From an uncultured Bacteroidota bacterium (lineage in GTDB: Bacteria > Bacteroidota > Bacteroidia > Flavobacteriales > Flavobacteriaceae), in NCBI GenBank assembly GCA_902526165.1, contig CABZKA010000013.1, positions 1 through 45,551 of the forward strand: 45,551 nucleotides of DNA, given 5' to 3'. Below, in pieces: positions 26,778 to 35,133 of the stretch. Below the pieces are notes generated by a model. That model was not told where the DNA came from. It searched no databases and saw nothing but the letters and a program-made list of their open reading frames with translations. The position numbers were made by a program, and so were the translations under genes. How positions within the stretch are numbered: position 1 is the stretch's first letter; each line of letters begins with the position of its first letter.

Positions 26778-27542
26778 ATGAGAATTATTTTTTTAGGGAC
26801 AGGAACGAGCACTGGAATACCATCAATCGGTTTAAATTATCCTGTATGTTCTAGTGAAGATTTTAGAGATAAAAGATTAAGATCATCAATTTTAATGACA
26901 TATAATGAAAAAAATATCATATTTGATTGTGGTCCTGATTTTAGACAACAACTTTTAACACATAATATCAATAAAGTTGACTCAATACTTTTTACCCATG
27001 AGCATGCTGATCACACAGCTGGTTTAGATGATGTTAGACCTATTTCCTTCAAAAATGGTAAAATTCCTATTTACGCTCACAAAAGAGTTTTAGAAAATTT
27101 AAAACAACGTTTCTTGTATCTATTTGAAAAGCAAAATAACTATCCCGGTGATATACATTTAACGACAAATGAAGTAAAAGAAAACAAAAAATTTGATCTT
27201 TTCGATTTTAATGTTATGCCGATTTCATATTCCCATCATAAGCTTCAGGTTTTTGGATACAGAATTAATCAATTTGCTTACATAACCGATTTAAAAAAAA
27301 TTGATGATAAGGAAAAAAATAAACTATTAAATCTAGACTGTTTAATTTTAAATGCCTTAAGACATGATGAACATTATTCACATATAAATCTTAGCCAAGC
27401 ACTACAAATTATCCAAGATATAAAACCAAAAAAAGCGTATTTGACTCATATAGCTCCTCAAATGGGTTTTCATAGTGATACAGAAAGGTTACTCCCAAAA
27501 TCAGTATTTTTAGCGTATGATGGATTGGAAATTGAAATTTAA
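26778..27542 (+). CDS. metallo-beta-lactamase-fold phosphodiesterase/hydrolase (PhnP-like)
   Basis: A 254-residue cytosolic MBL-fold hydrolase. The metal motif THEHADH (His74, His76, Asp78, His79) is intact. The N-terminal LGTGTSTGIPSIG and CxxS segments, and AGLDDVRP just after the metal motif, are features of the PhnP-like cyclic-phosphate phosphodiesterase subgroup. Two more metal-site histidines are seen, in ISYSHHKLQVFGYRI and THIAPQMG near the C terminus. The natural substrate in flavobacteria is not known to me. The start is the ATG at 26778; a frame extended to TTG 26736 would run through the promoter. The stop interlocks with the next gene's on a shared TTAA. Confidence 0.85.
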   Translation: MRIIFLGTGTSTGIPSIGLNYPVCSSEDFRDKRLRSSILMTYNEKNIIFDCGPDFRQQLLTHNINKVDSILFTHEHADHTAGLDDVRPISFKNGKIPIYAHKRVLENLKQRFLYLFEKQNNYPGDIHLTTNEVKENKKFDLFDFNVMPISYSHHKLQVFGYRINQFAYITDLKKIDDKEKNKLLNLDCLILNALRHDEHYSHINLSQALQIIQDIKPKKAYLTHIAPQMGFHSDTERLLPKSVFLAYDGLEIEI

Positions 27543-28168
27543 ATTTTTTCTTTTAGCCAAATAACTAAGGATTTTAAATTTTTTTCATTTATTCCGTGAC
27601 CTTGATCATAACTTTCAAATGTAAAGTCAATGTCTTTTGATTTATAAAAGTTTAATGATTCTCGAGAAATGTGATAGTTGATCATATTATCATTTATTCC
27701 GTGAGATATATAAATATTAGTTTTTGATTTCAAATCTGCTCTTTTCATTATTTTTTCATCGATAACCCCGCTAAGTGCCATAATATTTTTGATTTTTCCG
27801 GGATATGAATATGAAATTGCGTGTGATAATATTGCACCTTGACTGAAACCAATTAATGTAATATTGTCTGAATCAATATCTAAATATTTAATTATTTCAT
27901 CAATAAATTTAGATAATTCATCTCTGATTTTCTTTGCTCCTTCGTGATCATAGAATTTATTGTTAGCATCTACATTGATTTCATACCAGGCATATGAATT
28001 ATTAAACAGTTCTATTGGCCCCCGTAGTGAGATTATGTAAGCTTCTTTAGGTAAATAATCAATTAACGAAAACAGGTCCTTTTCATTACTTCCGTAGCCA
28101 TGAATAAGTATTATTAAAGGGGACTTAATGTCTTTCGATTTTCTTTCGATAAAAAAAAACTTACTCAT
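27539..28168 (-). CDS. alpha/beta hydrolase, phospholipase/carboxylesterase family
   Basis: A 209-residue serine hydrolase of the small carboxylesterase/lysophospholipase (acyl-protein thioesterase-like) group. The oxyanion region is LIHGYGSNEKDL (21-32), nucleophile Ser109 in GFSQG, acid Asp160 in SHGINDNMI and base His191 in DQGHG. No signal peptide is present, so it is cytosolic. The start is the ATG at 28168, which overlaps the end of the dihydroorotase-like gene by 8 bases; a TTG one codon earlier is less likely. The natural ester substrate is unknown. Its position directly behind the dihydroorotase homologue appears organisational rather than metabolic. Confidence 0.85.
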   Translation of the reverse strand: MSKFFFIERKSKDIKSPLIILIHGYGSNEKDLFSLIDYLPKEAYIISLRGPIELFNNSYAWYEINVDANNKFYDHEGAKKIRDELSKFIDEIIKYLDIDSDNITLIGFSQGAILSHAISYSYPGKIKNIMALSGVIDEKIMKRADLKSKTNIYISHGINDNMINYHISRESLNFYKSKDIDFTFESYDQGHGINEKNLKSLVIWLKEKI

Positions 28169-29414
28169 CAATAACTACAGACCCATTATTAATTATTCCA
28201 AAAACCTTCCCATTGATTTTAGAATTTATAAAAGATGCATTTTTCGACTTTGATCTAACATCATGCTTTGAAAATGTGTATTTGTGATTGGGGTTAAAAA
28301 GTGTTATTGATGCTTTTGATCCTTCATCAATAGTTTCTGAATTTATTCCGAAAAAATCTTTTTTTCTTGTAAGAATATCAATTACTTCTTCGGTTTTATA
28401 AAGAGAGTTTAATGCTCCAAAAATTGATTCTAAACCTGTGGCTCCAAAAAGTGAATTTTTAAAATCTGTCTTTTTATTATCGATATCAATTGGAGCATGG
28501 TCTGAAGTAACAAAATCAATAGTACCATCCGAAACTGCTTTAACTAAAACCATTCTGTCTTTTTCTGACCTTATTGGGGGAAGAACCTTAAATCTGGTAT
28601 CAAAATTTATTAATTTTTTTTCATTAAAGAATAAATTATTTATTGAAACACTTGTAATAATTTTCAGTCCCCTAAGTTTAGCTTTTCTTATTAATTCTAC
28701 AGATTTAGTACTTGAAATTGTTGGAATGAAAAGTCTACCTCCTGTATATTCTAAAATTTTTAAATCACGCTCTAATATTATTTCTTCCGATAATGATGGG
28801 ATTCCCTCTAAACCATATAGAGTGCTTACTTCTCCTTCATTGACTTGACCATCATTACAAATTGATTTTTCGAACGGAAATGTCATGATTAGACCATTAA
28901 AATGTTGGACATATTGCAAAGCTATTTTTAATAGATTGGGATCTCTTACTGACATTTTGTAATCATAAAAACCGACTGCGCCACTTTCATACATTTCCCA
29001 AAGTTCAGCCAATTCAGTACCATGACTACTTAGGGTCAAGGCACCAAGGGGATGAATTTCGACTGCATTATTTTTATTTTTATTTTTTACATATGCTATG
29101 TCTGATTTAGAGTCAATAACTGGTAATGTATTTGAATTCAAAATAATGTCAGTGAAACCAGAAAGACATGCAGTTCTTGATCCATTTTCAATTGTTTCTC
29201 TTTCCTCAAGGCCAGGTTCTCCAAAAGAAACTCCTGTATCAAGCCAACCCTGCGAAACATGCAGGTCTTTAATGCTGATTTCTTTGACGGATCTTTTTAT
29301 AATTCTATCTGAAATTTCCTGAATTACTCCATTATTAATAAAAATATCTTTCGTTTTGCCATTGAATTTACTGCTGGCATCGATGATTTTTGCAGACTTG
29401 ATTAGTATTGACAT
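28161..29414 (-). CDS. dihydroorotase homologue lacking metal-binding histidines
   Basis: A 417-residue amidohydrolase-fold protein aligned throughout with type I dihydroorotases, the third enzyme of pyrimidine synthesis. The usual D-x-H-x-H-x-R-E-P-G motif reads D-T-G-V-S-F-G-E-P-G at 59-68, so both histidines are gone. The later VMVHAED-like and H-V-S-T segments read IMTFPFEK and PTISSTKS, losing the other two histidines. Only the Asp of SDHAP, near residue 310, remains. It should therefore not bind the zinc centre and may be a PyrC'-like structural partner or have another role. Similar proteins are common in Bacteroidota. I start at ATG 29414, since a TTG at 29435 only adds a poorly fitting stretch. 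Confidence 0.85.
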   Translation of the reverse strand: MSILIKSAKIIDASSKFNGKTKDIFINNGVIQEISDRIIKRSVKEISIKDLHVSQGWLDTGVSFGEPGLEERETIENGSRTACLSGFTDIILNSNTLPVIDSKSDIAYVKNKNKNNAVEIHPLGALTLSSHGTELAELWEMYESGAVGFYDYKMSVRDPNLLKIALQYVQHFNGLIMTFPFEKSICNDGQVNEGEVSTLYGLEGIPSLSEEIILERDLKILEYTGGRLFIPTISSTKSVELIRKAKLRGLKIITSVSINNLFFNEKKLINFDTRFKVLPPIRSEKDRMVLVKAVSDGTIDFVTSDHAPIDIDNKKTDFKNSLFGATGLESIFGALNSLYKTEEVIDILTRKKDFFGINSETIDEGSKASITLFNPNHKYTFSKHDVRSKSKNASFINSKINGKVFGIINNGSVVIDE

Positions 29415-29449
29415 AAAGAAGTCAATTTCTCGCAAATATAATTTTTATT

Positions 29450-30217
29450 TTAAAAACTTTCATAACGTCCTAGTCCAAAAAGTGCAAAATCATACTTTAC
29501 TGGGTCTTTTGAATCAAATATTCTGAGATTTTTGTCAAGTTCTCGTAATGCAATTATATCATCATTTTTACGCTTAATTAAGTTTAATTTTCTAGCTACT
29601 TTTCCTGTATGAACATCTAGTGGACAAGATAGTGATGATGGTGATATTTTTTTCCATATACCAAAATCAACAATTTTATCATTTCTTACCATCCATCTTA
29701 AAAACATGTTTAGTCTCTTACATGATGAACCTTTGCTTGGATTCGAAATATGTTTTTCAACTCTTTTTTCATGTTTTAATGAAAAAAAAATTGATCTAAA
29801 ATGTTCAATATTTCTAAAATTATTTTTGTCTTCATATTTCGAAAAAACTTTTTCTAAACCACCTTCATTTAAATAAATATTTTTTAGTGATTTTATAAAA
29901 AATTGAAAGTCGTAATAATTAAATGTTCTGTGATAAAAGTTCAGTTTTTCAATAGAACTCTTTCTTATTGATAAAACAAAATCTAAAGGAGATTCACCAA
30001 AAATATTAATGAGTTTTTTACCACTATTAATTATTGATGTTCTATTTCCCCAAGATATTGTTGAAATTACAAAGGACATTATTTCAATATCTTCTTTTCG
30101 TGTGTATATTTTAGCAATTTGTATTGGATCTTCATCAATAAATTTTAAGCTATTGTATTGTTGAGTTTTAAAATCCAAAAAAGATTTTAAATCATCAACT
30201 TCTAATGCATTTGCCAT
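29450..30217 (-). CDS. TIGR02757 (DUF2400) family protein
   Basis: A 255-residue cytosolic protein matching the TIGR02757 family of Bacteroidota and other bacteria: EDPIQI near the N terminus, IMSFVISTISWGNR, a middle FYHRTFN, the cluster KRLNMFLRWMVR, and the C-terminal SCPLDVHTGKVARKL plus DPVKYDFALFGLG. The last two blocks (S-C-P-L-D-V-H-x-G-x-V-A-R) look like a DNA-glycosylase-related HhH fold with a D-x-H-x-x-x-x-A segment, but this is my reading and no activity has been established that I know of. It overlaps the ABC ATPase gene by 23 bases and lies 35 bases before the dihydroorotase homologue. Confidence 0.88.
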   Translation of the reverse strand: MANALEVDDLKSFLDFKTQQYNSLKFIDEDPIQIAKIYTRKEDIEIMSFVISTISWGNRTSIINSGKKLINIFGESPLDFVLSIRKSSIEKLNFYHRTFNYYDFQFFIKSLKNIYLNEGGLEKVFSKYEDKNNFRNIEHFRSIFFSLKHEKRVEKHISNPSKGSSCKRLNMFLRWMVRNDKIVDFGIWKKISPSSLSCPLDVHTGKVARKLNLIKRKNDDIIALRELDKNLRIFDSKDPVKYDFALFGLGRYESF

Positions 30218-30860
30218 CTTTGATTGTAAAAGAAGTCTTTGCTATACTTGCAAATTCTTTGTTATGAGTAACATAAATAACAGTTACACCATATTCTGCG
30301 TTAACCTTTCTAAGTAATTCAATAATTTTTTTTGAGTTTATAGAGTCTAAATTTCCAGTCGGCTCATCGGCTAAAATTATTTTAGGATTAGTTATGAGAG
30401 CTCTTGCAAATGAAACTCTTTGTTTTTCACCCCCTGAAATGAAGTCAGGTTTTTTATTTAGAATTTTATGAATCTTGAGCGATTTAGATATTGATATCAA
30501 TTTTTTTTTGTAATCGTCAATATTTTTCTTTCCAATTCTAATTGGCAAAAGAATATTTTCTTCGCAGTTTAATTCCGGTAAAAGTTGATGAAGCTGAAAG
30601 ACAAATCCAATATTCTTATTTCTAAATTTTGAAATTTCATTTTCTTTCAAATTACAAATATCAATATCATCAATTTTAAACTCTGCATTTTTATTATCAT
30701 CAAAATTTTCAATTGTCCCAATGATATTAATTAAAGTAGTTTTTCCTGCACCAGAAGGACCAACAATTGAAACAAAATCACCACTAGAAATATTTAGAGA
30801 AATATTTTCTAATATTTTTTGATTCCCAAAGGTTTTAGAAATATTTTTTAGAAGAATCAT
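30195..30860 (-). CDS. ABC transporter ATP-binding protein, LolD/MacB-like, no permease adjacent
   Basis: A 221-residue ABC ATPase. Walker A GPSGAGKTT at 34-42, Q-loop FVFQLHQLLPEL near 87-97, signature SGGEKQR at 142-148, Walker B IILADEP at 161-167 with GNLD following, and the switch His in VTHNKE. HQLLPEL after the Q-loop and EPTGNLD are typical of the LolD/MacB/FtsE group that works on lipoproteins or membrane-bound cargo. No permease gene is next to it. It overlaps the DUF5916 gene by 4 bases (ATGA) and TIGR02757 by 23 bases, so the three are tightly coupled. Confidence 0.88.
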   Translation of the reverse strand: MILLKNISKTFGNQKILENISLNISSGDFVSIVGPSGAGKTTLINIIGTIENFDDNKNAEFKIDDIDICNLKENEISKFRNKNIGFVFQLHQLLPELNCEENILLPIRIGKKNIDDYKKKLISISKSLKIHKILNKKPDFISGGEKQRVSFARALITNPKIILADEPTGNLDSINSKKIIELLRKVNAEYGVTVIYVTHNKEFASIAKTSFTIKDGKCIRS

Positions 30861-33310
30861 TTTTTATTGAAACGGTTAACATCTATAAGATAATTAATTC
30901 TGAGTGAAAATTGATGTTCCATTGGTATTTCAAAAAGATTATTCAAACTTTTGTAGTAATCAAGACCAGACTGGTTATCCCTGTTAAAAATTTGATTTCT
31001 ATATAAAAAAATCAGATTACTCCCTGGACTGAACCACCATTGAAGTTTAACATCCAAATTCCAGATATTAAAATTGGTATTTGGGTTAGATTCAAGTAAG
31101 TTGTAATCACTGATTTCTCTGTAACCATCATCCCTAAGTTTAAACAATACCTCATTATAGTCAGCAGTGCTCCAAAAATTTCTAAAATTTAAATTTATAC
31201 TTTTTTTAGTGTCAATTCTGTAATCAATATCAATTGAGTTTTCGATTGATTTTTGATCTCTGATTCCGAAATATATATTTTCACCCTCTGTCATTAGATA
31301 GCCTATGTCATCTAATGTTTTGTCTCTTCGAGTAGAAAAATTAGCTGATAATTTATTTGAAAATCGGTAATCAAGATTTAATTCGAACCTATCGTATTTT
31401 TTATTTTCATTAAACTGCTCGTTTTTGTAAGATTTATTCATAAATTCAATACCATATTTGAACCTTTTTGTTGGATTTGAATTTAAACCAATTTTCATTT
31501 CAAAATCAGAGGGAATGATTAAAAATCTATCAACATTTCTTGTCTCATAATAATCCTCAACTTTTCCAGTATAATCTAAATCAAATTCAATTTTATATAA
31601 ATTTTGAAATTCAAAATTTTGACCAAATCTAAATCCGTTTCTGATTCTTCTTGAATTATCATATCTCCATGTCTGACCTACGTATAAATAATTACTGTAG
31701 TTTCTTAGTATTTTAAATTCTTCAAAAAGTTGATATCTAACTCTTGCATAAACTCTTTGGTTATTTTGTTGATTATAGTACCCAAGTTCATTTTGATTGT
31801 AGTATCTATCTGTTCCAACCCAGCCGGCTAAGAATCTAATATTCCCCCTTAATTCCTCAATTGAAATACTTCCCCTGAAACCATTTTTCTGAGAGAATCT
31901 GGGTGCTTTACTAAAATAAAACCTGGATGAAAAATTATAATTTCTTTTATTGTCATATAAATCTGTCACAAAAACAGTGTTATTAGCGTTTAATCCTCCG
32001 CTAGATCTGTTGACATTTGCGTTGTGTAAACCAATTGAAGAGTAATCATTGAACAGTTGCTGCGTTAAAGAGATAACATTGTAGTTGGTGACAGGTAATA
32101 GGTTTTCTTTTCTAACTGATCCATCATCGACATTTCTAATTGTTATATTAGCTTTAGCAGTTACAGCATTTAGTAATCCTATGCTTAATTTATTATTTGT
32201 AGTTCCAGAAAACTTAATAGCATTAATTAACTTTGGTTTATCGTCATAATCAACCAATTCTTCGTTAGAGCCTAAAAACTCATCTTCATCAAATCTAACC
32301 TCTTGACCAATTCTTCTGCTGTAAAAAAAATCACCACCTCTAAAATCACCACCATCAGCTTTTTTAAATATGTTAGCACCCTCTGTAAAGAAAGCTCTAT
32401 TTTCATCAAATCGTTGTTCAAATGGAGACAAATTGAGCTCTTCATTGTCGAAAGTAACTTGTCCAAAATCTGGAATCAATGTGGCATCAATGGTAAAACT
32501 GTTGGATAATCCATATTTTATGTCCATTCCAGCAGAATAAATGGATGAGGGAGAAGAACTATTCTTCAAACTTAGGGCAGTTTGTCCATATGGATAGAGG
32601 AATAATCGCAAAGGGGGTTGAATATTTTCCAATCCGTTAACAACACCTAGTGACTCATACCATTCGTAAACCTTAGTATCAACAGGACTCCATGAATACG
32701 ATTCCTCCAGATCTGCCACAACTCTTGAAAAATTTATGCCCCAATTTTGTATTTTTTTTTCAGGGAACCTTAATGCACTGTAAGGTATTTTCATTTCAAG
32801 AGACCATCCATCTTCTGTTATTTGAATTTCACCTTCGAAAACTGTATCGTAATCCCTGCCTCCTGAATTCCAATCACCTGACCAAAGTCCATCTACAATA
32901 GCACCTGCACTTGTTATTCCAAATCCATGATGATTTTCTTTGTCATTATAAGTATCAATAGAAACAAAAAATAATTCGCTAAAAGAATTCCAAGGATTAT
33001 CTCTCTCACTTAGCTCCATTGGAATGTCACCTGGATGATGTAAATATGCACCAACATAAACCGCATCATCATCGTACATAAAAAATGCATTAGTTTTATA
33101 TCCTGTTGGGATTTTTTTTCCACTCCTTGTCTGTGGTTTCCAGAGAGAAAAATCACTAAGTTTTTGAGAGTTTCCCCATTCTTTATCATCAATCAAACCA
33201 TCTAATTTTGGTGCCCTTTCAGTCCTGTATGCATCAAATGATTTACGGTCTTGGGAATAGGAGTTTAAAATGGTGAGAGAAATTGCGATTAAAAAAAATA
33301 TTTTTTTCAT
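30857..33310 (-). CDS. DUF5916 protein: CBM9-like domain plus outer-membrane barrel
   Basis: An 817-residue exported protein: signal peptide 1-19 (ends NSYSQ), then a carbohydrate-binding family 9-like beta-sandwich (about 28-200) with K-L-D-G-x-I-D-D-x-E-W near the start and GWSLEMKIPYSALRF. A DUF5916 C-terminal region of about 600 residues follows, rich in alternating aromatic/polar strands like an outer-membrane beta-barrel (FFTEGANIFKKADGGDFRGGDFFYSRRIG region near 300-335 is characteristic). Function of the family is unknown. The gene starts a three-gene unit with an ABC ATPase and TIGR02757. The promoter gap is shared with msrA. Confidence 0.9.
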   Translation of the reverse strand: MKKIFFLIAISLTILNSYSQDRKSFDAYRTERAPKLDGLIDDKEWGNSQKLSDFSLWKPQTRSGKKIPTGYKTNAFFMYDDDAVYVGAYLHHPGDIPMELSERDNPWNSFSELFFVSIDTYNDKENHHGFGITSAGAIVDGLWSGDWNSGGRDYDTVFEGEIQITEDGWSLEMKIPYSALRFPEKKIQNWGINFSRVVADLEESYSWSPVDTKVYEWYESLGVVNGLENIQPPLRLFLYPYGQTALSLKNSSSPSSIYSAGMDIKYGLSNSFTIDATLIPDFGQVTFDNEELNLSPFEQRFDENRAFFTEGANIFKKADGGDFRGGDFFYSRRIGQEVRFDEDEFLGSNEELVDYDDKPKLINAIKFSGTTNNKLSIGLLNAVTAKANITIRNVDDGSVRKENLLPVTNYNVISLTQQLFNDYSSIGLHNANVNRSSGGLNANNTVFVTDLYDNKRNYNFSSRFYFSKAPRFSQKNGFRGSISIEELRGNIRFLAGWVGTDRYYNQNELGYYNQQNNQRVYARVRYQLFEEFKILRNYSNYLYVGQTWRYDNSRRIRNGFRFGQNFEFQNLYKIEFDLDYTGKVEDYYETRNVDRFLIIPSDFEMKIGLNSNPTKRFKYGIEFMNKSYKNEQFNENKKYDRFELNLDYRFSNKLSANFSTRRDKTLDDIGYLMTEGENIYFGIRDQKSIENSIDIDYRIDTKKSINLNFRNFWSTADYNEVLFKLRDDGYREISDYNLLESNPNTNFNIWNLDVKLQWWFSPGSNLIFLYRNQIFNRDNQSGLDYYKSLNNLFEIPMEHQFSLRINYLIDVNRFNKK

Positions 33311-33317
33311 GCGGGCC

Positions 33318-33325
33318 CAAAGGTA
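33318..33325 (-). promoter_or_regulatory. -7 promoter box for the DUF5916 operon
   Basis: Read on the minus strand the sequence is TACCTTTG, an exact match to TAnnTTTG, ending 7 bases before the ATG at 33310. A GC-rich GGGCCCGC lies between box and start. No clear TTG upstream element is seen at the expected spacing. Confidence 0.35.
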
Positions 33326-33334
33326 TACAATTAA

Positions 33335-33342
33335 TAACTTTG
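33335..33342 (+). promoter_or_regulatory. -7 promoter box for msrA
   Basis: TAACTTTG is an exact TAnnTTTG match lying 27 bases before the msrA ATG at 33370. It is almost back to back with the divergent box for the DUF5916 gene, only 9 bases apart, so the two promoters may compete. Confidence 0.35.
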
Positions 33343-33369
33343 ACTTGGTTTTTATTATTTGGTTTATTT

Positions 33370-33885
33370 ATGAACAAAGATTATGCTATAATTGCTGGTG
33401 GGTGTTTTTGGTGTACTGAAGCAATTTTCGAAAATGTTGAAGGTGTAATTAATATTTTTCCTGGATACATCGGTGGTAATAATAAAAACCCCTCTTACCA
33501 ACAAGTATGTTCTGGTAAAACTGGTCACGCAGAAGCAGTAAAAATTGAATTTAATACCAGTAAGATTTCCTTCAAAAAAATTTTAGATATATTTTTTAAA
33601 ACTCATGACCCAACAACATTAAATAGACAAGGAAATGATGTTGGTACACAATATAGAAGTGCTATATTTTACAGTAACGAAAGTAAGTTTGAGATTGCAA
33701 ACAAAAAAATTGATGAATTACAAGAATATTATGAGAATAAAATTGTTACAACTTTAGAAAAAGAAACCAAATTTTATGTTGCTGAAGAATATCATCATAA
33801 GTATTTTTCAAAAAATCCTTATAACGCATACTGTTTTGCTGTAATAAAGCCTAAGGTAGAAAAGTTTAAATCTAATCTGAAATAA
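33370..33885 (+). CDS. msrA: peptide methionine (S)-S-oxide reductase MsrA
   Basis: Repairs oxidised methionine in proteins with thioredoxin as reductant. The 171-residue protein has the active-site GGCFWCTEAIF block with catalytic Cys12. The conserved G-Y-x-G-G-x-x-x-x-P-x-Y followed by V-C-S-G-K-T-G-H-A-E, H-D-P-T-T-L-N-R-Q-G-N-D-V-G-T-Q-Y-R-S and FYVAEEYHHKY complete the fold. A longer frame from a TTG at 33283 exists, but it would cross the promoter region and add an unrelated leader, so I use ATG 33370. The MsrB activity is not fused here. The 3' end overlaps the DUF6787 gene by 14 bases, tail to tail. Confidence 0.96.
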   Translation: MNKDYAIIAGGCFWCTEAIFENVEGVINIFPGYIGGNNKNPSYQQVCSGKTGHAEAVKIEFNTSKISFKKILDIFFKTHDPTTLNRQGNDVGTQYRSAIFYSNESKFEIANKKIDELQEYYENKIVTTLEKETKFYVAEEYHHKYFSKNPYNAYCFAVIKPKVEKFKSNLK

Positions 33886-34180
33886 ATTTCTTAAGCCCTA
33901 TTCTTTTTAATAATTTCTTTTCAAAATTCCAGAAGAATTTAAATTGACCAAAAAAATATGCGACAATTAATAAAATTATTTGATAAACAAATGTTATTAC
34001 AGCTAGTCTCACAGTCCAGTAAACAAAAAAATTCAAATCAGATTTCTTAATATTAATAAATTCCATTAACGGATCCGATATGAATGCAGCAGTTGAACCA
34101 GTTATTCCAAAAACAATAAAAATTACAATTAGTTGGTAATTGGATTTTATGCCATATTTCGTTTTAAATTTAGTAATCAT
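33872..34180 (-). CDS. DUF6787 family small membrane protein
   Basis: A 102-residue protein with two hydrophobic helices (about 17-35 and 50-76), separated by a short loop with D-P-L/x-x-x-F, and a basic C-terminal tail with FGQFKFFWNFEKKLLKRIGL. This matches the DUF6787 family found in flavobacteria; some entries carry a diacylglyceryl transferase label, which the sequence does not support. It follows serA with a 1-base overlap (TAATG at 34178-34182) and is likely part of the serine operon. Function unknown. Confidence 0.75.
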   Translation of the reverse strand: MITKFKTKYGIKSNYQLIVIFIVFGITGSTAAFISDPLMEFINIKKSDLNFFVYWTVRLAVITFVYQIILLIVAYFFGQFKFFWNFEKKLLKRIGLKKFISD

Positions 34181-35133
34181 TAATTATGAATAATAGATAT
34201 GATTTGATCGGCAAGCTCAAGTCCAATTCTTTCCTGTGCCTCATAAGTTGCAGCACCAATGTGAGGTGTTAGTGAAAGTTTCGAGTTCATTAATGTTTTT
34301 ATTGATGGATTAGGCTCATTTTCAAAAGTATCTAGTCCAGCAAATTTAATTTTTCCAGAATCTATAAATTTGATAAGAGATTCTTCATTTAAAACGCCTC
34401 CTCTCGCTGCATTAATAATACCAACTCCATCTTTCATTTTACTAAATTCCTTTTCATCTAATAAATAGCCTTTTTGAGATGGTACGTGCAAGGTAATATA
34501 ATCAGATTTACCAAGAAGTTCGTCTAAACTTACTAAAGTAGGAGTGAAACATATACTTTGTCCATCAGAAAAGGTTATTTTAATTTCGGCCTCTTTTAAA
34601 AAGTGATCACAAAATATAATATTCATCCCACATCCATAAGCGATTTTTGCCACCTCTTGACCAATTCTACCAAAACCTATGATACCAATTGTTTTATTCT
34701 TTAATTCTGAACCCTTTGCATAATTCTTTTTGAGTTTCTTAAAATTTGAGTCACCTTCAAGGGGCATGTTTCTGTTTGAATCGTGTAAAAACCTTGAACA
34801 ACTCATTAAATGGGCAAATACAAGTTCAGCCACGGAGAGGGATGAAGCTGCAGGGGTATTAATTACGCTCAAGCCTTTAGCTTTTGCATATTCAACATCG
34901 ATATTATCCATTCCAACACCTCCTCTTCCTATAAGTTTTAATGATTTACAAGAATCAATAATGTCTTTTCTAACTTTTGTTGCACTTCTTACAAGTAAAC
35001 ATGTTATTGAGTTTTTATTTATGAAATCAACTAGTTGTTCCTGGGCAACATTTGTAGTGAGTACTTTAAAACCATTATTTTCAAGTTTTTTTTCTCCAAC
35101 TTGTGAAATACCATCATTAGCTAAGACTATCAT
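34180..35133 (-). CDS. serA: D-3-phosphoglycerate dehydrogenase (short form)
   Basis: First step of serine synthesis: 3-phosphoglycerate to 3-phosphohydroxypyruvate with NAD. The 317-residue D-2-hydroxyacid dehydrogenase has the NAD loop GFGRIG at 153-158 and the catalytic triad Arg244 (NAARGG), Glu273 and His291 (TPHIGAAT). The length ends after the catalytic part, so there is no ACT or ASB regulatory domain and probably no serine feedback. The neighbouring serC encodes the next enzyme and its stop is directly followed by this start (TAA-ATG). That pairing makes the phosphoglycerate assignment stronger than for a generic hydroxyacid dehydrogenase. Confidence 0.93.
   Translation of the reverse strand: MIVLANDGISQVGEKKLENNGFKVLTTNVAQEQLVDFINKNSITCLLVRSATKVRKDIIDSCKSLKLIGRGGVGMDNIDVEYAKAKGLSVINTPAASSLSVAELVFAHLMSCSRFLHDSNRNMPLEGDSNFKKLKKNYAKGSELKNKTIGIIGFGRIGQEVAKIAYGCGMNIIFCDHFLKEAEIKITFSDGQSICFTPTLVSLDELLGKSDYITLHVPSQKGYLLDEKEFSKMKDGVGIINAARGGVLNEESLIKFIDSGKIKFAGLDTFENEPNPSIKTLMNSKLSLTPHIGAATYEAQERIGLELADQIISIIHN

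Noticed and set aside
28438-28848. 136-codon plus-strand frame inside the dihydroorotase homologue
   Set aside because: Shadow of a conserved gene with no domain resemblance.
33283-33369. Upstream TTG start for msrA
   Set aside because: The extension overlaps the DUF5916 start and both promoter boxes, and it resembles no MsrA N terminus.
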